Position numbers and translations under genes: made by a program. Below the pieces are notes generated by a model that was given only the letters and a program-made list of their open reading frames with translations, had not been told where the DNA came from and made no database searches. Below, piece by piece: positions 1 through 9,299 of a DNA stretch of 64,000 nt. The stretch comes from Harmothoe impar (Eukaryota > Annelida > Polychaeta > Phyllodocida > Polynoidae), in contig OX381715.1 in the NCBI GenBank assembly GCA_947462335.1, forward strand, positions 43,865,472 to 43,929,471, given 5' to 3'. Numbering within the stretch: the first letter of the stretch is position 1; each line of letters opens with the position of its first letter.

Positions 1-2312
1 GCAAAGTTGTGTCCTTGAGCATAGGTAGTTATCAGGAAATTGAGGTCTTCTTTTTCTTTCTTTTGTTTCTTTTTGTTGAGCATCTCTGCTCTTACTCTTT
101 GCTCTACCTTTTTCACACATCTTTGTAGTAGGTCTTCAGGGTAATCTCTATCCCTGAGTTCTTGAAGCTTGGCTTCTTTTCTTATTTGGTATCTCTTGTA
201 CAGATTCTCTCTAGTCTGAGCCGAGGAGTAGTGGAGGTATGTATTTGTATCGGTTGGTTTGATGTACAGGTCTGTGTATAGGCCTGTGTCAGCCTTCCTG
301 ACTGTTGTGTCGAGGAAGTTGAGTTCAGTTTTTGAGGTTTCCATTGTGAATTTGATGCTATGGTGGAACTTATTCAGGTATTCCAGCCATCTCCTTAGTT
401 CTGCTTCCCCATGGTCCCATGTGAAGATGTCATCTATATACCTAAGCCAGGTGGTAGGTTGTAGGTGATAGGATTGTAGCATCTTTTCTTCAAGATTCTC
501 CATGAAGAGATTGGCATATGACAGGGCTAGTTTTGTCCCCATTGCTGTGCCTTCTATCTGGAGGTAATGTTTGCCATTGAATTCAAGGTCATTATTCTTT
601 AGGACTAGTCCCAATAGGTCGATTATACTTTCAGTCTTGGGATTGTGGTGTGCCTTTCTGACACTCAGGAGTTTTTTCCTGATTATTTCCACCCCCTCCT
701 CATTTGGTATATTTGTGTATAGAGAACCCACATCTAGGGTGCCTAGGATGGTATCTTTCCCTATTTGAACATCTTTTTCTATATTGTTAATGAAATCATT
801 TGTGTCTTTGACAAATGATTTCATTTTGGTTACTGATCTTTTTATCTACAAATGCCGAGATTTTTTCAGTTGCACAGCCATTGGCTGAGACTACTGGTCT
901 CCCTGGTGGTGGAATAACCCCTTTGTGAATCTTCGGCAAAAAGTAGATGTGTGGAGTGGTAGCTTCTGGGTTTTGTAGGGAGTCCATTAAGGATCTCACT
1001 ATTTCTCCATTTTCTACCATGCTTTCCAGTTTGTCATTGACCATTTGATTTATTTCTTCAGTCAGATCATGGGTACACTCCTCATAAGTGGAGGTGTCTG
1101 TGAGCTGTCTGTTACCTTCTGCTGATGAGACCCAGTAGGGTCGAAACCACACTCAGGTGTCACAGTGAGGACACCTACCTACCCACTCATGTCACCTTTT
1201 GTTCTCGTACCAGTCCCCAAATTGGATTTATAAGCCTTTTAGAGTTTTCTCTTAGCCTGAATCAATCCTCCTCTTGGAGGTAGGACCTAGCGGCCACCCA
1301 ATGTGGAGGACGAGTACCTCCCTAGCTGCTGGTGCCTGGTAGGCAGCAAGCCTCAACCAAGGCCCATATGGGTACATTCCCATACTCCATCTAGGGAGTA
1401 GGGATGGAACTAATCTCACTAGAGCTGGTAATTTACCAGTACTGACTACCCCATTGGTGTTGGGGAGTAGCAGGCAGGTGACCAGCAGGTGCCCCAGCTC
1501 CAGGCAATCAGGAGCAAGGAGACATCACTGACCAATTAGAGTGGGCCTACTCTAAGGCTTTGGTTCCTGTGCATGCAGGATAAAGTTGGAAACACAAAGA
1601 GGAGTCTTTCAGAGTGTGGTCGCATAAGGTAGCGTTTGTACCAAGTACGCCCCGTCTTACATACATAGTAGCGCCCCCTTTGTCTGCCTGTTTTATTGTG
1701 ATTTCTGTCTTTGGAGAGAGACTTCAGAGACATTTTCTCAGATTTTGTGATGTTGGGTCTGAGATTGAAATTGTAGTCCTTGTTAGTCAAGGCTACCTCA
1801 TTGGCTGTAATGAAGCCTTCTAGGTTGGCAGAGCCTGGGGGAGGTATCCAACCTGACTTAGTCTTTAGTTGCTGTTCCAAGTCTTTGTCTGAGAAGGCTT
1901 GGCCACAGAACTGAATAAGTGGTTGTTTTGGGTCAATTTTATCATCTTTTTCAAAGAATTGTTTTATCCTCAAACTTCTGTGGAATAAATCAAGTTCTTT
2001 TCTTTGATCACCTGGATTCACTTTCTTAGTGGGGCAAAAGTTCAGTCCCTTTTCAAGGAGTGAAGATTCTGTCTCATTAAGTGTTTTACTACTTAGGTTC
2101 ACTACTGTAGATTCCTTTGTTCCACTCTGAATATTTTTTCTGGGTTTCGAATGAAATGAGTTCATATCATGAATATTTCTTTTACGTTTACATTGTTTTC
2201 TATGTCTATGTTTCTTTGTTTTACTCTTATCAGAGGAGGTGGAGGAAAGGACAACAACATCGGTTTCAATACAATTGGTACTTTTAATAATACATGGTTC
2301 ATTCATAGTCAC
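1..2312 (-). pseudogene. Penelope-like element (PLE A) reverse transcriptase, broken, runs off window start
   Basis: Minus-strand remains of a Penelope-like retroelement polyprotein. The N-terminal part (about 2312-1670) is basic and then carries PLE-type text such as GLNFCPTKK and ITIKQADKGGAT. The RT resumes at about 1121 with EGNRQLTD, then YFLPKIHK and PPGRPVVSANG, the PLE RT signatures shared with the second PLE at 6.7-8.7 kb. Reading 830 to 1 in another frame gives TNIPNEEG, EGTAMGTKLA and the catalytic RYIDDIF. The two blocks are split by a foreign insert of about 540 bp (1122-1664) and by a frameshift near 845. The C-terminal GIY-YIG endonuclease, if present, lies beyond the window. 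The copy sits downstream of NMT exon 5, in an intron or the 3' part of that gene. It is inactive as it stands. Confidence 0.85.
1122..1664 (+). mobile_element. Insert splitting PLE A, beginning with a hammerhead-ribozyme-like core
   Basis: This stretch separates two colinear pieces of the PLE A reverse transcriptase, so it is an insertion; the right edge is approximate. No ORF or clear terminal repeat is visible. Its left edge is a hammerhead-like core at 1122-1147: CTGATGAG, a 5-bp stem II with an AGTA loop, then CGAAAC. Retrozymes and PLE pseudo-LTRs are known to carry such motifs, so the insert may be a retrozyme or the end of another PLE. That identity is inference. Confidence 0.45.
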
Positions 2313-2756
2313 ATTTCTTGGATTTCATGCTCAAGTGAAGACAATGGAGCCATAAAACCAACATTGGCACGTTAAAAATATACTTCATTCATTTACAAGG
2401 ATGCGGGAGATAGGTAGATAGTCAGGGGATTAAAGACAGGGCTATTTTACTGCAGGGCAATAGATATCATGCTGCCTTGGCAGTGTTGCAAATATACAAA
2501 TGCTAACTCTATGGCAGATTGATTGATTTGTTTAACTTCTAGGCGTACATAGTACATACTACGGGACTGCCTCAAGTTAGCAAGGAGTCATCCACAAATA
2601 GTGGCTCTAAGTCAGACACACATTTAAATGCTGCCAACTCTATGGGGTCGATACACAGAGCATACAAGTTACTTACCAGTCCCCACTAACACCATTACAC
2701 CCAGGGTTCTCCTTTACACCAACCCCGTTGTTGAATAATGACCACTCCCTTAGTTA

Positions 2757-3116
2757 GGCCACTTAAAGTTGATTATCAGCTTTGAGGACACCGCCCGCAT
2801 CCTTCAAAATGAGCCAAACGGGTGCTTTTTTTCATCTTTTGAAAAAAAAGAAGCAAAATGGCCGCATCCATGAAAATTTCATATTACACTTTGGAAAAAA
2901 ATCATTATCTTGGCCATTAATTGGACAAGAAACGAAATTTAAAAGGCATTTTAGACCTTATCTCAACGTGCACACCCTCAATATTCTAGAAAAAAAAGAA
3001 AAATGCCCTCCCGCACCTCCAGAAAAAAGTGATACAAAATAAAATAAAAGGCACCCTCCTGCACCCTTTTTTCCTAAAAAAGTGTCCGCAAAGCTGATTA
3101 TCGACTTGAAGTGGCC
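2757..3116. mobile_element. PIF/Harbinger-like MITE, TTA target duplication
   Basis: The ends are inverted repeats of roughly 30 bp starting GGCCACTTAAAGTTGATTAT. Direct TTA copies lie at 2754-2756 and 3117-3119, the 3-bp TWA duplication typical of PIF/Harbinger. It has no coding capacity. It lies 26 bp beyond the 5' splice site end of NMT exon 5, just inside the following intron. Confidence 0.85.
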
Positions 3117-3141
3117 TTAGTTATAACAGTTTAGTGCCTCA

Positions 3142-3255
<114 letters not shown>

Positions 3256-3517
3256 TTATCGTTTAAGCATTTAAGAAGAAAATTTTGCATAAACATTTTT
3301 TTAAACTGGTTTCCTTAGAGTCCATACTCCTGTCATGATTGGCAATATTCAAGCGGGATCTCCTGTCTCATGAGCAAGCGTCCTATTACATTAGAATCGT
3401 CTGTTTGACCTTTTACAGCACTGCACTTAAAATAGTGAGAACATACCTCTTTTTAAATTTTTTAAAAAGCACCATTATTTGACATGGTAACAAGTACATG
3501 CTGAGTTATTTGCTCAC

Positions 3518-3645
3518 CTCTAGAGGGTTGTTTATGTCTATTGTGTCCCAGTGGAAGCCCCCAGGGAGGGAGAAGGGCTCGGCACGCACCTCCCCCACTG
3601 GCTTGTCTTCTTCTATTGGCTCGTTCACAGTGATCTTCTCATCGC
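3518..3645 (-). CDS. NMT: N-myristoyltransferase, coding exon 4
   Basis: This 128-nt exon completes a Ser codon begun in exon 3 and encodes [19 protein letters not shown] followed by [20 protein letters not shown]. It matches the NMT segment between the [11 protein letters not shown] motif and the [14 protein letters not shown] motif. The acceptor is TTCAG (exon starts at 3645) and the donor is GTGAGC (3517). It ends in phase 0, matching exon 5. A Harbinger-type MITE lies 25 bp upstream of the acceptor in the preceding intron. Confidence 0.95.
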
Positions 3646-3670
3646 CTGAACAAGACAAACATCTCAGTTA

Positions 3671-4027
3671 GGCCGCTTAAAATTGATTATCAGCTTTGCA
3701 GACACTTTTTGTAAAAACTCGGTGAGGGAGGGAGGCTTTTTTTTTTTATTTGATATACTTTTTTTTGGAGGTGCGGGAGGGCCTTTTTTTCTTTTTTTGC
3801 ATAAATTGATGGTCTGCACATATAAGGTCTAAAATGCCTTTTAAACTTCGTTTCTACCCCTTTTATCAGCTGAGATATTTATATTTTTGCAACATGTCTC
3901 CTGATTTTTTCTAGATGCGCCCTTTTATGGCATTTTTTTTCTTAAAAGGTGAAAAAAAGGACCAATGCGGCCCTTTTTAGACGATGCGCGCGGTGTCCGC
4001 AAAGCTGATAATCAATTTTAAGTGGCC
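3671..4027. mobile_element. PIF/Harbinger-like MITE, second copy of the GGCC family
   Basis: Termini GGCCGCTTAAAATTGATTAT and its near-perfect inverse are flanked by TTA at 3668-3670 and 4028-4030. It is the same family as the 2757-3116 copy and about the same length. The two flank NMT exons 4 and 5. Non-coding, AT-rich interior. Confidence 0.85.
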
Positions 4028-4446
4028 TTATTGTGGTTTATAAAGACACCTGACTATTAATCATGTTTGCAATATCACTAGCCTAGGTACCACCGCAAAC
4101 TAGTCATGAACATCTAAATTCAGTGTGGAGACTGAGTTGGGGTTCTCCGACGCAGAACTGGTACATCTGTACTGCTACTTAATGAGTGGGTACAGAACTC
4201 ATATGTCAGGCCTGTAACTAGCCCTCTTTGAACTTGGTGGATTTTCATTAACATTATGCAAATACCCCGGTAGTGACGCAATTTGTGCACAAAACTATAA
4301 TTTTAATAGACACAATGCATCATGCTTTCAGCTTTCATGGTTTATCCTCTAGAGACGTTCATAATTGTCTGATTTACAAGCAGGAAAATCTGGCATGGAG
4401 CTAATTATGTCCATTTCTGCTATGGTGGAATGCTTTTTGTTCTGTT

Positions 4447-4979
4447 TGAGTCTGGGTACAGGACATGTCACTGGTACATACTGAGTCTGGGTACAGAACA
4501 TGTCACTGGTACATACGGAGTCTGGGTACAGAACATGTCACAGGTACATACTGAGTCTGGGTACAGGACATGTCACTGGTACATACTGAGTCTGGGTAAA
4601 GGACATGTCACTGGTACATACTGAGTCTGGGTACAGGACATGTACACATCACGGAGTCTGGGTACAGAACATGTCACTGGTACACACTGAGTCTGGGTAC
4701 AGAACATGTCACAGGTACATACTGAGTCTGGGTACAGGACATGTCACTGGTACATACTGAGTCTGGGTAAAGGACATGTCACTGGTACATACGGAGTCTG
4801 GGTACAGAACATGTCACAGGTACATACTGAGTCTGGGTACAGGACATGTCACTGGTACATACTGAGTCTGGGTACAGGACATGTCACTGGTACATACTGA
4901 GTCTGGGTACAGGACATGTACACATCACGGAGTCTGGGTACAGGACATGTACACATCACTGGTACTTACTGAGTTTGGG
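4447..4979. repeat. 35-bp minisatellite derived from the NMT exon 3 splice-donor region
   Basis: About 15 tandem units of roughly 35 bp (marker GAGTCTGGGTACAGGACATG) end directly in the 3' end of NMT exon 3. On the minus strand each unit contains CCCAGACTCAGTATGTACC. The true exon end plus donor reads CCCAAACTCAGTAAGTACC, so the units are copies of the exon-intron boundary with GTATGT in place of GTAAGT. A more decayed unit seems present near 4134-4165. The array lies in intron 3. Short proteins can be read through it in several frames, but that is only an effect of the repeat length. Confidence 0.9.
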
Positions 4980-5090
4980 TACGGGCTGCGTGTCCCAGAA
5001 CTGGTACGTTTTACGTGTGGCGTCCTCCATGCTCTTTGGCGCCCCCTGGTGGATCCCGATAAGCTCCATCGCCTTCTTAATCTGCTGCAA
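4970..5090 (-). CDS. NMT: N-myristoyltransferase, coding exon 3
   Basis: This 121-nt exon encodes [19 protein letters not shown] followed by [21 protein letters not shown]. That is the highly conserved NMT N-terminal segment, whose [11 protein letters not shown] motif lines the myristoyl-CoA site in characterised NMTs. The acceptor is a pyrimidine-rich TTTTAG and the donor is GTAAGT at 4969. It starts in phase 0 and ends one base into the next codon, completed by exon 4. Its donor region is the apparent progenitor of the adjoining minisatellite. Confidence 0.96.
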
Positions 5091-6640
5091 CTAAAACAGG
5101 CACAGGCTGGGTCAGCTACACCGTAAACAGACTGGTATCATATTTAGGCCAGAAAAAAAAAAAGAAGTTGTGTTCAATTTTCCCAGCCGACTCTATTTCT
5201 TTTAGTTTTTGCTACCAAAATTTATTATTTTTGACTAAATATATTTTTTGACTGTTAATTACCGTTTAACCTCGCCTATAATTTGACCTCACATTTAGGT
5301 CCAATTGCACTTTGAGGGGAAAAAGCCACTTCTGGCAAAATGCTTTGAACTTTTGGATAACCTCGCCTATAAGACGAAATTGGAGTTTAAGATTTGGGGG
5401 GCCACCCCACCCTAAACCCGGCTACCCCACCCTAACCCCCCCCCCCCCTCCCCCAAAGTAGCTTTTCCCGGGGCCAATATTATTATCATTTATGTTATTT
5501 TGCCTTTTAGACAAACTCCCACTTCTTGAGCAATAAACCTTAGGTGTACAGGGAAAATCATCTCAGAAAAAAGGGGGTATTTTTTTTGGCTCCTTTAAGG
5601 GTTTACAATTTTTCAAAAAACCCACCTATCGGTCCTATGAATCACATTGGAGTTTTGGAAAGAGAAATCGACTTATAGCAAAAAAGATTGAACGTGTGAT
5701 TTACATCACAAATGACTCAGGGTCAGGGTGATTAAGTTGAATGATTGATCATCAGAAACTCAGCTTTTGGGTTAAACATGAGACATGAACATACTAAACT
5801 TTAAACCCCCCCCCCCCCCAAAATAAAAAATAAAACATTTAAAGTACCAATTTTTCTTGATACCTCCTCCCCCAAACGTGTGGTTTTCTCTGAGAAGATT
5901 TATGGAAGCATCGATCGAGATTGACGGACAGAATACACGTTACACATAGAGCAGGGGCCAGCTTGGAACAGAGATGTCTGAAAAAAACTGTCTCACCTCA
6001 CCTCAGCTCAGCTCACTTTTTTGCGTTTCAATAGGAATAGCATTGGGTTGTCTGGGAATGTCACAGTTGGGGCTGTCGGTTATCTTTACCCTCACTGATG
6101 TTGAAGCAAAATAGCACCATTTTGGGCCTAATTTGATTTTAATTCTTTTTCAAGGGGCTATAATGGAAATTTCGGGAAAATGAAGACAGCATCGGAGAGA
6201 TAATCTGAAAAGTGATTTATTGACACCATACACAAGTGAAAGTTAATTAAATGAATGGGAGCCATTTGAATTTTTGAAGAGAAAATGATGTCCAGAAACG
6301 TCGCATTAGGGAGGTTTGCATAGGACATTGAATTATAGATGCTGTAAGAACAGGCCAATTTAGTTGCATTTTTCTTAAAAAGCATGAATGCAGTAGTAAC
6401 CTCAATGTTATAATCTAATGGCTGACTGTCATTTACAGTCATATCAGGAATGGGACTGGGTTTTGAATAAAAATCGAACACAGTCAAAATCCCCAGCAGA
6501 TATTCTAGAGAATTTATATGAGATAGGTCCCCGCCCTATTAATGTCAAAATATCTTCTCACTGGATCAGTTAAAACTAAAGTTGTAACCCTCCGTAAAAT
6601 ACTTGAAGAACCCCATGTCTATCATATTCAAATTTCACAT
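5091..6640. other. Intron 2 of NMT, 3' part: no gene seen
   Basis: AT-rich intronic DNA with long C runs (5440-5453, 5808-5819). A decayed element with the motif CCTCGCCTATAA lies at about 5263-5680, related in style to the GTATAAGCC MITEs elsewhere. A copy of a dispersed motif (GTGATTTACATCACAAATGA) lies near 5700. A minus-strand ORF at 6158-6487 matches no recognisable family and looks fortuitous. Confidence 0.6.
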
Positions 6641-6662
6641 TTCATTATTTGATTGTTAAAAG

Positions 6663-8749
6663 TTGATGAACGAAGGTACGGGTTATACACAATTCGGAGG
6701 TTGGGGTGCAGGCAGCAGGTTATACAAGGGTTTTTGCCTCTATACTACAGTACTAAAGTGCCTAATCGATTGTACCACAATAAGTCCCAAGCACCAAAAT
6801 CTAACCCTAGATGAAAAGAAAGCGAGAGATAGTTTAGCAAACGACAAATCTATCACAATCAAACCAGCCGATAAGGGTGGGGTGATAGTCATCTTAGACA
6901 CTAAGGACTACATTTGCGAGGGTGAGAGACAACTCTCAGACGCGAAGTTTTACAAGAAAATAGACAATGATCTAACTGAGGAACACAACATACGGATCAA
7001 CAGTTTCTTGAGTGGCCTCAACAAACAAGGTGAGTTAAATACCCAGATCCTAAACAAAACAATCCAACCTGAAGTTAGAACGCCCAACTTCTATCTCTTA
7101 CCAAAAATTCATAAGCCAGGTCTCCCTCCACCAGGTAGGCCCATAGTGTCAGCAAATGGCTGCACCACGGAGAAGATCTCGGCTCTAGTTGATTTGGTCC
7201 TAAGACCGATAGTCAAATTGACTAAGTCATACATCAAAGACACAGGACATTTCTTAAAGAAATTGTCCCTATTGAGTGACCAGATAAGTGATTCCACCAT
7301 TCTGTGCACACTTGATGTCAGCGCCCTCTACACCAATATCCCAAATGAGGAGGGGAGACGCTCCATTGCCAGGTGGCTGGCACAATATAGACCTGACGGG
7401 GTTCAGAATACAGGGGAAACATATAACACGAGTGTCCTCTCCCTCCTAAAAATGGTCCTAGAATACAACAACTTCTACTTCAATGGAGACCATCATCTCC
7501 AAGTAGGAGGAACAGCCATGGGCACCAGGGTAGCCCCAACCTTTGCTAACCTATTCATGGCTGACTTTGAAGACAAACACGTCTACCCTTACCACTTACA
7601 ACCCACACTGTGGGTAAGGTTCATTGATGACATATTCCTCCTATGGGACCATGGAGAGGACAGCCTGAAACAGTTCATCACTTACTTAAATGAGTCACAC
7701 AACTCAATCAAGTTCACCCACGAGATCTCAACCGATAGGGTAGCATTCCTAGACACCGAGGTCATCAAACACGGAAACACGCTGGTCACTGACCTGCACA
7801 ACAAGAGTACAGATGCACATAACTATCTGCACTAACACTCAGCCCATCCAATGCATTGCAAGAAAGGCATACCGTATGGACAATTCTTGCGCATCAGGCG
7901 CATATGTACCTACACAGATGACTACATTAGACAAAGTCTAATCAAGGCAGCACACTTCAAGTGTAGGGCATACCCTCCCACTCTTATAGCAGAAGGACGA
8001 GTCAAAGCACTGCTACAACCAAGACCTGACCCTGCTCTATACGGGGAAAACCCCAAATCTCAAGGCGATGACCCAATGGCCATCTGCGTCACAACCTTCC
8101 ACCCCAGTTTCAATAATGTACAAAAAATTGTAAAGGGAAACTGGGATATCCTAGCAACTTCAGCCAGGACGAAGCACCTCCACGACCACCGACTGGTGAT
8201 TGGTTTGAGGAAACCTCCCTCACTGAGGAACTACCTGGTCCACTCAAAAGTAGACTACCACCCTGACCGTGTCACCAAGCATCGCGCCGCGGTCGGGGGA
8301 AGACTTTCAAATGAATGCACAACTCCCAAGTGTCGGTACTGCCCCCACTTGAATACCACTGGAACCATAACATCTGGATCCACTGGCCTCAGCTATACTG
8401 CAAAAACGAATGTAAGTTGTAAGAGTAGCAATTTGATATACTGCCTCTCATGCACAAGGTGCAAGAAACAGTATGTAGGGCAGACGCTGCGGAAATTAAT
8501 GGCCCGCTTTGTCACCCATTTTGGAACATTGGCAATGGAATTCTAGGGACCCAAATGGGGAACCATTTCAACACCAATGGACACCAAGGTCTCAAAGATG
8601 TGGAAATCCACATTTTGGACTTCATACACCGAGCTCCACACAGTGATCATGCACAACAGCTGCGGAATAAGATTGAGCGGAACTGGATGCTCAAATTGAA
8701 AACTCAGTTTCCCTTTGGTATGAACCTAATTGATGCACCAAACTTTTAG
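6663..8749 (+). pseudogene. Penelope-like element (PLE B): RT plus GIY-YIG endonuclease, lightly disabled
   Basis: Plus-strand PLE polyprotein. In order it shows ITIKPADKGGV (N-terminal RT), YLLPKIHKPGLPPPGRP, TLDVSALYTNIPNEEG, GGTAMGTRVAPTFANLFMAD and RFIDDIF (catalytic YxDD-type motif, about 7620). Linker-finger cysteines and a C-terminal GIY-YIG domain follow (LIYCLSCTRCKKQYVGQT, about 8430-8490, then a GNHFNTNGH block). The first block is open to an in-frame TAA at 7833-7835, after which the same frame continues. A frameshift lies near 8530 in the GIY-YIG domain. The 5' part is truncated relative to PLE A. These elements prime reverse transcription at nicks made by GIY-YIG. This copy would need both lesions bypassed. 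Confidence 0.88.
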
Positions 8750-9110
8750 GTTCCACAACATCACACCACCCAGGTGGGACCCCCTAAGCCTCGTCCAAAA
8801 AAACTTGATGTTACTGGGGTCCCCACCGCTTGCAGATCAAATACGACCTGCCCTGGACACAGACTGACACATAAAAATGCAATCAAATTGCTTTTTTCAT
8901 GTCAAGTTTGAGTGTTTATACTAGTTATAAATCCAGTCCATATGTATGTGTTGTCACATAGGATTCAGCAGAGACACAACTGTCACTCATCCTATTTGCT
9001 TAATCTCCCCTAACTCTATCAAATAAATAATTTAATAAATGAGTCTGAAATAGTAAAGATGGATTGTGTGATATACATCACAAGTGACCCAGGGCTTTTC
9101 CAAGATTGGC
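8750..9110 (+). other. 3' untranslated tail of PLE B
   Basis: Non-coding AT-rich sequence follows the GIY-YIG stop, with AATAAATAATTTAATAAAT near 9022 and a copy of the dispersed motif GTGATATACATCACAAGTGA at about 9068. The 3' limit of the element cannot be placed by eye. Confidence 0.45.
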
Positions 9111-9118
9111 AGTGTCCG

Positions 9119-9294
9119 AAGTCCCAACTTATGTCCCAACACTCATGTCCCAACACTCATGTCCCAACACTCATGTCCCAACACTCATGTCCCAACACTC
9201 ATGTCCCAACACTCATGTCCCAACACTCATGTCCCAACACTCATGTCCCAACACTCATGTCCCAACACTCATGTCCCAACACTCAGGTCCCAAC
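9119..9294. repeat. 14-bp minisatellite (TGTCCCAACACTCA)n
   Basis: About 12 almost perfect copies of a 14-bp unit in direct tandem, degenerating at both ends. All three forward frames stay open because 14-mers cycle the frame; there is no sign of coding. The core CATGTCCC recurs, inverted, in the minisatellite inside the LINE at 39.35-39.86 kb. Confidence 0.95.
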
Positions 9295-9299
9295 AATCC

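Noticed and set aside
4430..5126. Tandem repeat as CRISPR array or repeat protein gene
   Set aside because: Units are contiguous without spacers, in a eukaryotic intron, and clearly derived from the neighbouring exon end.
6158..6487. 109-aa minus-strand ORF
   Set aside because: AT-rich intron, no motif, no splice or promoter support.
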